From Alphaproteobacteria bacterium (GTDB lineage: Bacteria > Pseudomonadota > Alphaproteobacteria > UBA9219 > RGZA01), in assembly GCA_033762625.1 (NCBI GenBank), contig JANRLI010000002.1, positions 1-64,000 on the forward strand: a stretch of DNA of 64,000 nucleotides, in the 5' to 3' direction. Positions 54,183-63,719 of this stretch are shown here, piece by piece (the first letter of the stretch is position 1; every line of letters begins with the position of its first letter). A program made the position numbers and the translations under genes. The notes beneath the pieces are model-generated. The model had not been told where the DNA came from and made no database searches. It worked only from the letters and a program-made list of their open reading frames with translations.

Positions 54183-55769
54183 TTACTTTTGCTCCTGCTT
54201 ATCCCACATGCCTTTCCACCATTCCTTGCCTTCGACAGGGGTTGGGGTGTTATCAACCGATTGGCCATTCGCCGCCATCTTCGCGCGGATGTCGTTAATC
54301 GACCAGCCGGTTAACCGTGCCAGCGTTTCCGCTTCATGCGCATAACGTGTGGGCAGGCTTTGCAGATACATTTTGGCTTCTTCGCAGTTATTTTCGGCCG
54401 ATGGGTTTTTGCCGGGATCCCATGGATGACGCAAGATAAAGCGCCCCTGGAAATTTTCACGGTCCGATGTTTCCTGCAACATCAGATCTTCGGGGAAGGT
54501 CTGCGCATTGTAGCGGGCATGCAGGCGTGTGATGAAGGCGTTGACCCCGCCGCCGCCAATAATTCCCGCAGGCGCGCGCGCCATTTGCGGGCCGCGCGGC
54601 GCAATGCCATTGGGCAGCATCGAGCCGCCAATCAGGTTATTGGCATTGGGGTTGGTGTTGGGCATCTGGCTGGTATCTTGTGCGGGTTCATCAAGCCAGA
54701 ACACGCCCAGTTCTTTCAGCTGGTCAGGGCGCAGCGGGTCAGCCGCGCAGGGATCGCACCAGCCCATATCCCATGCGTATTCAAGGAATACTGCTGATCC
54801 TTCCGCCTTGGCGCGGCGGCGGAACATATCACGATAGAAACGCGCAAAATCATCCTTGATGAACAAGGGCACGTCTTTGTCATTATCGATTTTGACATTG
54901 CGGTAATTGGTGGCTTCGACGCGGCCATTGCGCGTCAGCACCATCAAGATCACATCTTGCGAACCATCATTATAAATGGCTTCGTTGGCGACTTGCGGGG
55001 TGGAGCGGTCAGGGCGGGAATTGAGCACCGTTGCGCCCGGTTTTTTATTGGAAAGATCTTCAACCGGCGGCGCATTCAATGTGCCAAGACGAATGGGCAA
55101 CATGAATTTGGGGGAGTTATATGCAACCTGCAACGGGCGAAGATATGAATAGCCAAGCTTGGCCTGTTCATCGAGATTAACCTTGGCAACAAAGAACCGC
55201 ATTTGCTGGCGGATATAGGAGCCCAGAATGCGTTCAGCGCCCGCGGGCAATTTATAGCCGTTCTCGTTCAAATAGGTTTGCAGGCCCGAGCTTTGCTCCG
55301 CCGATAAAATCGCGATGTCGTATTCACCAACGGTATATTGCGCTTCAATTTTTACGCCCAAGGCCTTGGCGCGTGCGGCGCTGTCGGCAGCGGCCGATGC
55401 GGGCGCCGCGCTTTTCATCATCATGCCTTCATAGCGTTTGTGCATGCAGGGATTTTCATCGAAATATTCGACCAAACGCGGCGCGGAATAGCTGTCGAGC
55501 TGGTCAATCAGCGCGTTATTCGTGACGTGAATTTGTTCGCGCGCAATGCTGGTTGGAACGGGAATAACGATCGCAAAATCTTTGGCATCGCCCTGAAAAT
55601 CATTGGCCATAGTGATGACCGCGCGCCCCTTGTTATAGGCCAGCACCACCTTTGATGCTTGGTTGAATAATTTGCTGTCGGCCTTGGCGACATAAAACCC
55701 GCAAAAGGCGTGGGCGGATACAGGGGAAAGAAGCGCGAGCAGCAGAAGGGCAAGGAGGGTTTTTTTCAT
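54183..55769 (-). CDS. DUF2330 domain protein
   Basis: About 528 residues. Signal peptide KKTLLALLLLALLSPVSAHA with the family-typical start of the mature part, FCGFYVAKADSKLFNQAS, then VVLAYNKGRAVITMANDFQG and IVIPVPTSI. Periplasmic or surface protein; function unknown. The start at 55769 overlaps the upstream gene's TGA, so they are coupled. This pair separates lptE from leuS. Confidence 0.9.
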   Translation of the reverse strand: MKKTLLALLLLALLSPVSAHAFCGFYVAKADSKLFNQASKVVLAYNKGRAVITMANDFQGDAKDFAIVIPVPTSIAREQIHVTNNALIDQLDSYSAPRLVEYFDENPCMHKRYEGMMMKSAAPASAAADSAARAKALGVKIEAQYTVGEYDIAILSAEQSSGLQTYLNENGYKLPAGAERILGSYIRQQMRFFVAKVNLDEQAKLGYSYLRPLQVAYNSPKFMLPIRLGTLNAPPVEDLSNKKPGATVLNSRPDRSTPQVANEAIYNDGSQDVILMVLTRNGRVEATNYRNVKIDNDKDVPLFIKDDFARFYRDMFRRRAKAEGSAVFLEYAWDMGWCDPCAADPLRPDQLKELGVFWLDEPAQDTSQMPNTNPNANNLIGGSMLPNGIAPRGPQMARAPAGIIGGGGVNAFITRLHARYNAQTFPEDLMLQETSDRENFQGRFILRHPWDPGKNPSAENNCEEAKMYLQSLPTRYAHEAETLARLTGWSINDIRAKMAANGQSVDNTPTPVEGKEWWKGMWDKQEQK

Positions 55770-56581
55770 GACGCGGTTGGTTCCTTCTTCCAAGAGTAAT
55801 TCGCACCTTTCATCATGAGATCAAGGAGCGGGGTAAGGGGCGAGATAAAAAACAGCGCGAGGATAAGCCCAGGGCGAATTTGCAGTTTGAACTGTAAATA
55901 AAACGCTAACAGCGACACCAGCAGCACAAACAGAAACCGCATCGGCAACCGGCTTGGCGTGCTGACCGGATCGGAAATCATGAAGAAGGCAAAAATCAGC
56001 AAGGATACGCTTTCCATCTGGTGCAGCGGAATTTCTAACGGGTCACCCAGATACAGCGCACGAGCGAGCAAAAGCCCGCCAAAACATGCAAAGAACATCA
56101 GCGTCGTATCAATACGCCGCGCGCCAGTAATCACCATCATGCCCGCGCATAACACCAGAATGCCCAGCCAGCCAGTTGCGCCCCATTGCCCCGGCGCGAC
56201 CCACACCATATCGGGCAGGGCAAGCAGCAGCAGGGCGATGGCAAAGTTCGCCGGATTGAACATGTGTTTATTATTCACGCGAATAAGAAATTTGGACGCG
56301 ATGGCAAGGAAACCCGCCAGCGCATACATCCACAACGCATCGCTGCGCAGCAGCAGCGTGATGCCAAGCCCTGTGATAAACGGGCTGCGAAAATCCATAT
56401 TGGAAATGCCCCACATTCTGAAACACGCATATTGCGTGAGCAAGGTTGCGGATAGCGCAATGAAGAGCTGATAAGGCTCTGGCCCGAAATCGAGCCAAGC
56501 CGCGCCCAGCACCATAAGCAGTGACAGGGTTACGATTTGCGCATGGCGCGGGTCTTTGGAAAAGGTCGCGGCAAGGGTCAT
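55766..56581 (-). CDS. RnfD/NqrB-like membrane protein
   Basis: 271 residues, about nine membrane helices. KHMFNPANFAIALLLLALP and FFMISDPVSTPSRLPMRF are typical of the RnfD/NqrB/RseC-neighbour membrane family. No other Rnf subunits nearby, so it is unlikely to form a classical Rnf complex; it is often found with DUF2330 proteins and may bind flavin. Coupled to the DUF2330 gene by ATGA. Confidence 0.87.
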   Translation of the reverse strand: MTLAATFSKDPRHAQIVTLSLLMVLGAAWLDFGPEPYQLFIALSATLLTQYACFRMWGISNMDFRSPFITGLGITLLLRSDALWMYALAGFLAIASKFLIRVNNKHMFNPANFAIALLLLALPDMVWVAPGQWGATGWLGILVLCAGMMVITGARRIDTTLMFFACFGGLLLARALYLGDPLEIPLHQMESVSLLIFAFFMISDPVSTPSRLPMRFLFVLLVSLLAFYLQFKLQIRPGLILALFFISPLTPLLDLMMKGANYSWKKEPTAS

Positions 56582-56609
56582 GCCGCATATTTAAATGCAG
56601 TTTCAAACT

Positions 56610-59201
56610 TTACGCCACAACATTCACGATTTTATTGGGCACAATAATCACTTTTTTCGGCGCATTGCCATTGAGTGCCCGTTTGACCGCATCTTGCGAA
56701 AGGGCGATTTCCTCGGCCTTATCCTTGGCGCAATCGCGCGGCAGGGTGATGGTGGCACGAAGTTTCCCGTTCACCTGTACGGCAATCGTCACTTCGTTAT
56801 CAATCAATAATGCAGGGTCGGGGGTGGGCCATGCTTCATCCACCAATGCAGTTGTGTGACCCAGTTTTTCCCACATCTCCGAAGCAATATGCGGCAGCAT
56901 GGGGGACAATAACCGCGTGAGGGCCTCCACGGCCTCGCGATAGACGGTGCCATTGGCATCTGCGCTGCTGGCATATTCTTCCATCGCGTTGGTCAGCTTG
57001 CGGCACGCGGCAACGGCGGAATTGAAGGCAAAGCGTTGCAGATGGTCAGTGACTTCCGCGATGGTTTTATGAATGGATTTGCGTAGCAACGTATCTGACG
57101 CAGTCACGGTTGCGCCACTTGGCGCAGAGTAGTCGCGTGATAATAAAGGTTCTTCATCCACCAAACGCCACAGACGGTTGATATAACGCCATGCGCCATC
57201 AATGCCGCTTTCGGTCCATTCCAGATCCCGTTCTGGCGGGCTGTCGGACAACATGAACAACCGCGCGGTATCTGCGCCATAGGCATCGATGATGCGGCCG
57301 GGATCGACCACGTTCTTTTTCGATTTGCTCATGACTTCGACGCGGCCCACCGTGACCGGACGCCCCGTTTTTACATGCACGGCAGTGCCATCGGGGCGTT
57401 TTTCCATTTCTTCCGGATAGAGCCATTTGCCGTTTTCGTCTTTGTAGGACTCATGGCAAATCATCCCTTGGGTGAACAAACCCGCAAACGGTTCTTTCAA
57501 ACCCACATGTCCTGTTTCTTGCATCGCTCTTGTGAAGAAACGCGAATAGAGCAAATGCAAAATGGCATGTTCCACACCGCCCACATATTGATCCACCGGC
57601 AACCAGTAATCGGTTGCGGATTTGGTGATCGGCGCTGCATCATTTTTGGGTGAGCAGAACCGCGCGTAATACCAGCTGCTATCGACAAAGGTATCGCAGG
57701 TATCGGTCTCGCGTTGCGCATCAGCGTTACAGCTTGGGCATTTCACATGCTTCCATGTGGGGTGGTTATCGAGTGGATTGCCGCCTTTTTTAAAATCGGC
57801 ATCTGCTGGCAATTCGACCGGCAATTGGTTTTCCGGCACGGGCACCACGCCGCAGGTTTTGCAATGAATGATGGGTATCGGGCAGCCCCAATAGCGTTGG
57901 CGCGAAACACCCCAATCACGCAGACGGAATTGCGTCACGCCTTCGCCGATGCCCATGGACTTCAATTTCTCAATGGCGGTCTTCTTGGCGGTTGCGACAT
58001 CCAGCCCGTTTAAAAATTCGGAATTCTTCAAAACGCCATCGCCGGTATAGGGCAGAGGCTCCGCGCCATCTTTCTGCGCGATCACTTCAATGATGCTCAA
58101 TTTATATTTGGTGGCGAAATCGAAATCGCGTTGGTCATGCGCAGGGCAACCGAAGATCGCGCCTGTGCCGTAATCCATCAACACGAAATTGGCGACATAG
58201 ATAGGCAATGTTTTACCCGCAATGAACGGATGCGCGACGGTAAGCCCTGTATCGAAGCCCATTTTTTCTGCAGTTTCGATAGCGGCAGCAGTGGTGCCGA
58301 TGCGATTGCATTCGGTGACAAAATTCGCAAGTTTTTGGTTGGTCTTTGCCAATTCGGCAGTGATGGGATGACCAGGGGACAATGCAATAAAGGACGCACC
58401 GAATAATGTGTCAGGCCGCGTGGTAAATACCTCGATGGTTTGAGGGAGATTATGTGTCGTTTTGAAGAAAACCCTCGCTCCCTCACTCTTACCGATCCAG
58501 TTCTCCTGCATCAGGCGAACCTTGTCTGGCCACCGATCTAAGGTGGATAGCGACTGGAGCAGGTCTTCTGCGTAAGCGGTGATCTTGAAGAACCATTGGT
58601 TCAGTTCGCGCTTTTCAACGAGCGCGCCGGAGCGCCAACCGCGGCCATCGATCACCTGTTCATTCGCCAATACCGTTTCATCAACAGGATCCCAGTTCAC
58701 AAAAGATTTGCGGCGGTAAGCGAGACCTTTTTTATAAAAATCAAGAAACAGTTTTTGCTGTTGCTTGTAATAGCTGACGTCGCATGTTGCGAATTGGCGT
58801 GACCAGTCGATGGAAAGACCGATGCGTTTCAATTCGCCGCGCATGGTCGCGATATTATCGTACGTCCAATCCTTTGGGGAAATGCCGCGTTCACGCGCCG
58901 CATTCTCTGCGGGTAATCCGAACGCATCCCAGCCCATAGGATGCAGCACATTAAAGCCCTGTGCGCGTTTTAAACGCGCAACCACATCGCCCAAGGTATA
59001 ATTGCGCACATGGCCCATATGGATGCGCCCCGATGGATAAGGGAACATGGAAAGGACGTAATATTTAGGACGCGACTGCTCTGCGCCCAAAGAAGAATTG
59101 GGCGCAACCGCGACTGCGTCAGGCTCTTTCGCTTCGAAACTTTTTTTATTGTTCCAAAATTCCTGCCATTTTTTTTCAGTTGCGCCGTGATTGTAATTCA
59201 T
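56610..59201 (-). CDS. leuS: Leucyl-tRNA synthetase with two in-frame repeat insertions
   Basis: About 863 residues. HIGH-region [20 protein letters not shown], editing-domain [20 protein letters not shown] (part), [13 protein letters not shown], and KMSKS loop [17 protein letters not shown] at 59201 gives [16 protein letters not shown]. Two palindromic elements are translated: residues about 28-44 ([17 protein letters not shown]), just before the HIGH region, and residues about 688-702 ([15 protein letters not shown]), in the linker to the anticodon-binding domain. Both sit at variable positions, which would explain tolerance. Confidence 0.96.
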   Translation of the reverse strand: MNYNHGATEKKWQEFWNNKKSFEAKEPDAVAVAPNSSLGAEQSRPKYYVLSMFPYPSGRIHMGHVRNYTLGDVVARLKRAQGFNVLHPMGWDAFGLPAENAARERGISPKDWTYDNIATMRGELKRIGLSIDWSRQFATCDVSYYKQQQKLFLDFYKKGLAYRRKSFVNWDPVDETVLANEQVIDGRGWRSGALVEKRELNQWFFKITAYAEDLLQSLSTLDRWPDKVRLMQENWIGKSEGARVFFKTTHNLPQTIEVFTTRPDTLFGASFIALSPGHPITAELAKTNQKLANFVTECNRIGTTAAAIETAEKMGFDTGLTVAHPFIAGKTLPIYVANFVLMDYGTGAIFGCPAHDQRDFDFATKYKLSIIEVIAQKDGAEPLPYTGDGVLKNSEFLNGLDVATAKKTAIEKLKSMGIGEGVTQFRLRDWGVSRQRYWGCPIPIIHCKTCGVVPVPENQLPVELPADADFKKGGNPLDNHPTWKHVKCPSCNADAQRETDTCDTFVDSSWYYARFCSPKNDAAPITKSATDYWLPVDQYVGGVEHAILHLLYSRFFTRAMQETGHVGLKEPFAGLFTQGMICHESYKDENGKWLYPEEMEKRPDGTAVHVKTGRPVTVGRVEVMSKSKKNVVDPGRIIDAYGADTARLFMLSDSPPERDLEWTESGIDGAWRYINRLWRLVDEEPLLSRDYSAPSGATVTASDTLLRKSIHKTIAEVTDHLQRFAFNSAVAACRKLTNAMEEYASSADANGTVYREAVEALTRLLSPMLPHIASEMWEKLGHTTALVDEAWPTPDPALLIDNEVTIAVQVNGKLRATITLPRDCAKDKAEEIALSQDAVKRALNGNAPKKVIIVPNKIVNVVA
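57097..57138. repeat. Palindromic element, family A, inside leuS (C-terminal part)
   Basis: TGCGCCA-CT-TGGCGCA hairpin with arms GACGCAGTCACGGT and GAGTAGTCGCGT. Same arm type as 11067-11109 and 59071-59120. Confidence 0.85.
59071..59120. repeat. Palindromic element, family A, inside leuS (N-terminal part)
   Basis: TGCGCCCAA...TTGGGCGCA stem with arms CGCGACTGCTC and ACCGCGACTGCG. Opposite orientation to the second leuS copy relative to the gene's reading direction is apparent from the arms. Confidence 0.86.
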
Positions 59202-59230
59202 AATCAAAAACCATTTTATTTTTAAAAAAA

Positions 59231-59761
59231 TTATTCCCGCTTACCATCATCACCCAATTGTTTGACACGCATTTGCCGTGCGCGCGTCAAGATGCTGTCT
59301 TCCATCGTGCCTGCGGTTGCGACATTCGTATTCACATCAACCCAAGCCCCGGTTGTATCGCGTTGCTGGCGGAATACGGAAACGCGCACCGCATCGGCGC
59401 GAAGTTCGCGCGATAAAATAAATACATTCAACTTGATGCGTTCATAAGGAGAAGATGGCGGCGAATACCAATCGGTAATAATCGTGCCGCCAAACGGATC
59501 AGCCGATGCAAGCGGCATGAATGAAAGTGTATCGAGCGCAGCACGCCATAAATACGCATTTACGCCAACGCCGCCAGCACCTGACGCTTTTTTATCTTCA
59601 CGGCCACCCAACAAAGATATGCCGCCCTTTTCCGAAGCAACACTGCCATTGGCGTAGCGGGCGTTGCGGTCTTTGTCTGTATTATAGGTGTCCTCGCGTT
59701 CAACCCCGCCGCAACCCGCCAAAAGTACAGAAAACATAATCAAAACAAATAGATAATTCAT
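59231..59761 (-). CDS. DUF3576 lipoprotein
   Basis: About 176 residues. Signal peptide [16 protein letters not shown] with lipobox. [35 protein letters not shown] and [20 protein letters not shown] match DUF3576, commonly encoded before leuS in alphaproteobacteria. Probably outer-membrane associated; function unknown. Confidence 0.93.
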   Translation of the reverse strand: MNYLFVLIMFSVLLAGCGGVEREDTYNTDKDRNARYANGSVASEKGGISLLGGREDKKASGAGGVGVNAYLWRAALDTLSFMPLASADPFGGTIITDWYSPPSSPYERIKLNVFILSRELRADAVRVSVFRQQRDTTGAWVDVNTNVATAGTMEDSILTRARQMRVKQLGDDGKRE

Positions 59762-60120
59762 GGGTGTTTTGTTTTTATAAGGGGTTATGGGCAATAAAAC
59801 GGGGTCGTGGGCGACAGAGACGCTATTAAATAGGTTGAAGCGATAAAAGCAAGAAATTATGGACGGGATAAGGCCAAAACTGCCTTATTCTTCCCCTTAC
59901 CTGCATGCATGAACGCTAACGGTTTAGTGCATAATCGCTAAGAATGTTGCCCTAAACGTTAATTTTCGTGTTGTTTGTGCCACACTCACCTAGCAAGGTT
60001 CAAAATCAGCCATTTTAAACTTGCTTGGGCAGCCTCTTTGAACAACATTGTCGGCATCGGACGGGTTTCAATCTCGTCTTTTTCTCTATCAATATCTACC
60101 ACCTTTTGGGGGAACAAAAC
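59762..60120. promoter_or_regulatory. Intergenic region between DUF3576 and porin genes
   Basis: 359 bp without a convincing gene. It should hold divergent promoters for the lipoprotein gene and the strongly expressed porin gene. One hairpin, AAGGC-CAAAACT-GCCTT, lies near 59870-59886. The stretch from 59995 to 60120 is probably the porin's untranslated leader; no clear -35/-10 pair was identified. Confidence 0.4.
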
Positions 60121-61311
60121 ATGCGTAAACTTTTACTCGCGACCACCGCTCTTGCTGGTGCTGCTCTTTGCGGCGCAGCTGAAGCGAACATGGAAGTGAC
60201 GGTTGGCGGTTACAACGATTTCCGTGCCGGCTTCACTGGACAAGATCTATCTGCAGGCCCAGGTACTGGCCGTCGCAGCAACGATTTCCAAAACGAATTC
60301 CAATTGGAAGTTGAAGCCAAGAACAAGACCAGCAATGGCTTGGAATATGGCGCAGTTGCTACTCTTTGGAACGGCTCTCAGCTTAATAAAAGGCCGATAC
60401 AACAAGCTAACAACGTGAGCTTTCACCAGACCTATGGTTACGTGAACGGTTCATGGGGTCAAGTACGTGCCGGTGACGAACATGGCGCTTCTGATTTCGA
60501 AGTACACGCTCCAATGACCTATGATTTCGGCGCCCAAGTTGATGGCAACTACACCGAATTCCTTCGTCCACAAGACGTGTTCGCGATCACTCCTAGCTTC
60601 ATCGATGATGATGAAAACTCAACCAAGATCAGCTACCTGACACCAAAACTCGGTATGGGTGCTCATAAGGTTCAGTTGGGCGTAAGCTATGCTCCAAACT
60701 TTTATGATCAAGGTGTAAACACAACTTTCGTAACAACTGGTACAGGTCCTGTTTATAAGAACCTTGTAAAAGTAGGCGGCCAATATAACGGCAGCTTCAT
60801 GGACAAGGTGAACGCAAGCTTGGGCTTCGTAGTTCAAACGGCTGAATCAACCGGTCGCGGCGTTGGCGTAACCACGGGTTCCGCTCGTGACTTCACGTCA
60901 TGGAATGTAGGCGCTCAGTTGGGTTATGCTGGCTTCACCGTTGGCGGTAACTACACCGACGCAGGTCGCTTCAACACCACCACCGCACAAAATGCTGATC
61001 AACATGTTTGGTCAGTTGGTGCGACCTACAAGTTCGACCGCGCATCTGTTGGCGGTAGCTACTTGCAAGGTAAAGGCTACAACAACGCTGGCGTAGTTGC
61101 TGGTTCAACCGGTTTCGCGACCGTTGCTCCTGCAGTTGCAACAGACAACTATGTTGACAGCTACTCTGTATGGGGTATCGGCGCAGGTTATTCCTTGTTT
61201 GAAGGCATGACCACCAGCGTTGACACCGCGTTCTTCAAGCAAGAACGTCCAGCAGGTGTTGGCAACAGCGAAGGTCACGTTGTTATCCTCTCCAACCGCG
61301 TTGCTTTCTAA
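60121..61311 (+). CDS. Outer-membrane porin
   Basis: 396 residues. Signal peptide KLLLATTALAGAALCGAAEA, then a Gly/Asn/Thr-rich 16-strand-type barrel (NDFRAGFTGQDL, FHQTYGYVNGSWGQVRAGDE, VGATYKFDRASVGGSYLQGK) ending ...ILSNRVAF with a terminal Phe. Passive diffusion channel. GGGGG precedes the start; codon choice differs from neighbouring genes (more pyrimidine-ending preferred codons), consistent with high expression. Strong terminator follows. Confidence 0.92.
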   Translation: MRKLLLATTALAGAALCGAAEANMEVTVGGYNDFRAGFTGQDLSAGPGTGRRSNDFQNEFQLEVEAKNKTSNGLEYGAVATLWNGSQLNKRPIQQANNVSFHQTYGYVNGSWGQVRAGDEHGASDFEVHAPMTYDFGAQVDGNYTEFLRPQDVFAITPSFIDDDENSTKISYLTPKLGMGAHKVQLGVSYAPNFYDQGVNTTFVTTGTGPVYKNLVKVGGQYNGSFMDKVNASLGFVVQTAESTGRGVGVTTGSARDFTSWNVGAQLGYAGFTVGGNYTDAGRFNTTTAQNADQHVWSVGATYKFDRASVGGSYLQGKGYNNAGVVAGSTGFATVAPAVATDNYVDSYSVWGIGAGYSLFEGMTTSVDTAFFKQERPAGVGNSEGHVVILSNRVAF

Positions 61312-61347
61312 GTTAAAGCAACTCTGTTAAAGAGTTAAAAAATTGGA

Positions 61348-61380
61348 AGGGGCGGTTCGAAAGAGCCGCCCTTTCTTTTT
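61348..61380 (+). terminator. Rho-independent terminator of the porin gene
   Basis: GGGCGGTTC-GAAA-GAGCCGCCC followed by TTTCTTTTT, about 40 bp after the porin stop. Confidence 0.92.
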
Positions 61381-61393
61381 GTGTTTATGCGGT

Positions 61394-61467
61394 ATGCCCC
61401 ATCGCAAGATGGGGCCTAGTTTGATAATACTGGACACCAGCTTTCGCTGGTGCATGCACAGTATCAA
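61394..61467. repeat. Inverted repeats between porin and yggS
   Basis: CCCCATCGCAAGATGGGG and, further on, outer arms TTGATA...TATCAA and ATACTG...CAGTAT enclosing CACCAGCTTTCGCTGGTG. Architecture resembles the Y-shaped repeat before mnmG. Confidence 0.7.
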
Positions 61468-61479
61468 CAACCATAGCGT

Positions 61480-62172
61480 ATGAGTTCAATGTCCATATCC
61501 GAAAACCTTCAAACCATCCGCGCCAAAATCCCTGCCTCCGTCACATTGGTGGCGGTCAGCAAAACGGTGGATGAACCGCGCTTGCGCGAAGCATTAGCGG
61601 CCGGGCATAGGGTGTATGGCGAGAATTATGTGCAGGAAGCCAAATCGAAATGGACGAATTTAAAAAGCGAATTTCCGGATACAAAACTCCATTTGATTGG
61701 CCATTTGCAAAGCAATAAGGCGGATGATGCGGTGGCGCTATTTGACCGCATCGACACGCTTGACCGTGTAAGCCTTGCCTCGGCACTTGCCAAATCCATG
61801 GCCAAGCAAGGGCGCAAGGTACCCTGTTTGATCGAGGTAAATATTGGCGATGAACCGCAAAAGAGCGGCTGCGCAGTGGCGGAACTGCCCGCGCTGATTG
61901 ATGTTGCGCGCGGGCTTGGAATTGAGATTGAAGGGCTGATGTGCATCCCGCCCATTAATATGAATGCCATTCGCTCTGTTCCATCTGACGATGGAACAAC
62001 CGCTCGGGCGGAAACGATAGACCCCGCGACCTATTTCGAAAAACTGGCGCAATTGGCAAAAGCCAATCAACTAAAAACCATCAGCATGGGTATGAGCGCG
62101 GATTACGAAACGGCGATTGAATGCGGTTCAACCGAAATTCGCGTGGGTACGGGGATCTTTGGCAGAAGGTAG
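61480..62172 (+). CDS. yggS: YggS/PLPBP pyridoxal-phosphate homeostasis protein, with in-frame repeat insertion
   Basis: 230 residues. PLP lysine in TLVAVSKTVDEPRL, VYGENYVQEAKSKW, HLIGHLQSNKA, GLMCIPP and MGMSADYETAIECGST are family signatures; binds PLP without known catalysis and affects vitamin B6 balance. Residues about 162-178 (NAIRSVPSDDGTTARAE) come from a palindromic element inserted between GLMCIPP and DPATYFEKLA. Convergent overlap of 45 bp with the next gene. Confidence 0.95.
   Translation: MSSMSISENLQTIRAKIPASVTLVAVSKTVDEPRLREALAAGHRVYGENYVQEAKSKWTNLKSEFPDTKLHLIGHLQSNKADDAVALFDRIDTLDRVSLASALAKSMAKQGRKVPCLIEVNIGDEPQKSGCAVAELPALIDVARGLGIEIEGLMCIPPINMNAIRSVPSDDGTTARAETIDPATYFEKLAQLAKANQLKTISMGMSADYETAIECGSTEIRVGTGIFGRR
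61965..62012. repeat. Palindromic element, family A, inside yggS
   Basis: Arms GCCATTCGCTCTG and CAACCGCTCGGGCGG as in hemH, but the inner stem is TGTTCCATC-TGAC-GATGGAACA, different in sequence yet fully paired. Confidence 0.9.
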
Positions 62173-63636
62173 AAGATCATTGCGCGCAAGGTCGCGCCGT
62201 GTGAATGCGGCTTCAATCTGCGGCAATGCTTCGGATTTATGGAAAAACCCAAGTACGGCGGGTTTATCAAACCCGTAATGTTCAAATACGCCAACATCAT
62301 TGGTGTAGCTGTAAGCCATCATCGCAAAATAATAGGGCAGGGCCTGTTTGATAAAAAATTCGGGTGCGCCTTTTGGAAACGCCGCAACCAGCGCGCTGTT
62401 TACTTCGGCAAGCGCGATGCAATATTTGCCATTGATCTTGGAGCGTTCCCATACAACATAGTTGTCATCGCTGCGGTCGTTGGCGGCTTTATCTGGGTTT
62501 TTCAGATCATCGAGTCCGCCCAATGCGACCCCCAGCTTGTTCAGCGCAGGCAGAATTTCGGCGCTGCTTTGCGGGAATGACCCAAAACCCGCGCGCAAAA
62601 ATACCTTATCCAGCTTGGCCATGAACTCGCGGTCATCCCACAAATAGACAAATTTTTTCCATGCGGCATCAAGCGGGCCAAACTTTCCGGCGTTTTGTTT
62701 ATCCCGCAGATCGGCCAGCGATGTGCGCAGGATGCCGGCAAAGAATTTTCCAAATGGCAAGGGCGGCTTATTGAGTGCATCGGGCATGGATTTGCGTTCG
62801 CGCAAGACGCGCGCACGCTCGGCGCGCATGGCATGGCGCATGTAATCATGGGGAACGCCCAAAGCTTCTTGTACAGCGTGATAGGATTCTTCGCGCGTCG
62901 CATATTTTTTCTTGCGCACGACATCGGCGGGTTTGCGAATAAAATCGCGGTAGATGAACAAGGCGATGCGCTGATCGCGGCTGAGCACGATGCCGTTATG
63001 TTCAACTACTTCGCGCGCGGCGATCTTTTGCAGTGCGGCAATAGTGCGGATTTTTGGACCGATAAACGCAGTATATTTGGATTTAAGCCGTTTGGCCCGC
63101 AGCTCGCGCTTGATGCTGGCTGTTAATCCTTCCACCAATGGTTCTTCGGGCGGGGTGGGCAGCAACGGCGTTTCAATGGTTTGTTCTGTGGTTTGTTCTG
63201 TGATTTGTTCTGTGGTTGGTGCCGGTGTTGGTTTGTCGCGCATCATGCGCGCGATATTGAAATAGATGAACTGATGCTTACCTGAAGGCGCGCGCAATTT
63301 ACGTCGTTCCAGATCGCTTTGCGACATGCGAATAGCGCGCGTTGTTGTATCATCCTTGCTATAGGCGCCCATGTAAACTTGGGTCTCTTTAAGCACCGAA
63401 AGATCGGACGCAGGCGTGACCATCAACGAACCACCCGTTGCCTGCCAAACCGACAACAAGTCGGATTGCACAAAGGTCACGCCTTCGGTAGCGGGTTTTT
63501 CGGGAAGATTAGGGTTGTGTTGCGTTAGGGTTTGCAAAAGCCATGTCGGAAATTTTTTCGCCGGCAAGGGCGGCGAAATGCTTTCCAGATCAATCGTCTT
63601 TGATGGCGTTGTGACCGTCATGAACCTATTTTTCAT
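62128..63636 (-). CDS. Large hypothetical protein
   Basis: About 502 residues, soluble, basic. A short tandem TEQITEQTTEQT run at about residues 142-155 separates an N-terminal region (about 140 residues) from a helical C-terminal half. No family recognised. Its 3' end overlaps yggS by 45 bp on the opposite strand. ATG at 63636 used; ATG at 63621 (MTVTTPSKT) is an alternative. Confidence 0.72.
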   Translation of the reverse strand: MKNRFMTVTTPSKTIDLESISPPLPAKKFPTWLLQTLTQHNPNLPEKPATEGVTFVQSDLLSVWQATGGSLMVTPASDLSVLKETQVYMGAYSKDDTTTRAIRMSQSDLERRKLRAPSGKHQFIYFNIARMMRDKPTPAPTTEQITEQTTEQTIETPLLPTPPEEPLVEGLTASIKRELRAKRLKSKYTAFIGPKIRTIAALQKIAAREVVEHNGIVLSRDQRIALFIYRDFIRKPADVVRKKKYATREESYHAVQEALGVPHDYMRHAMRAERARVLRERKSMPDALNKPPLPFGKFFAGILRTSLADLRDKQNAGKFGPLDAAWKKFVYLWDDREFMAKLDKVFLRAGFGSFPQSSAEILPALNKLGVALGGLDDLKNPDKAANDRSDDNYVVWERSKINGKYCIALAEVNSALVAAFPKGAPEFFIKQALPYYFAMMAYSYTNDVGVFEHYGFDKPAVLGFFHKSEALPQIEAAFTRRDLARNDLLPSAKDPRTHANFG

Positions 63637-63719
63637 CAAAAATGCGAAAGTAATGAATCAAATAGGCTTTTCAACAAAATTAGTTGTTGCAGTGCAGCGG
63701 AAACCCTAAGCTTGGTGCT

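Noticed and set aside
60052-60090. tRNA-like GGGTTTCAATCTC segment in the porin leader
   Set aside because: No acceptor, D or anticodon stems can be formed around it.
935-62012. Palindromic copies as a CRISPR array or as REP elements with a local RAYT
   Set aside because: Copies are dispersed rather than regularly spaced, and no RAYT-like transposase gene is in the window.
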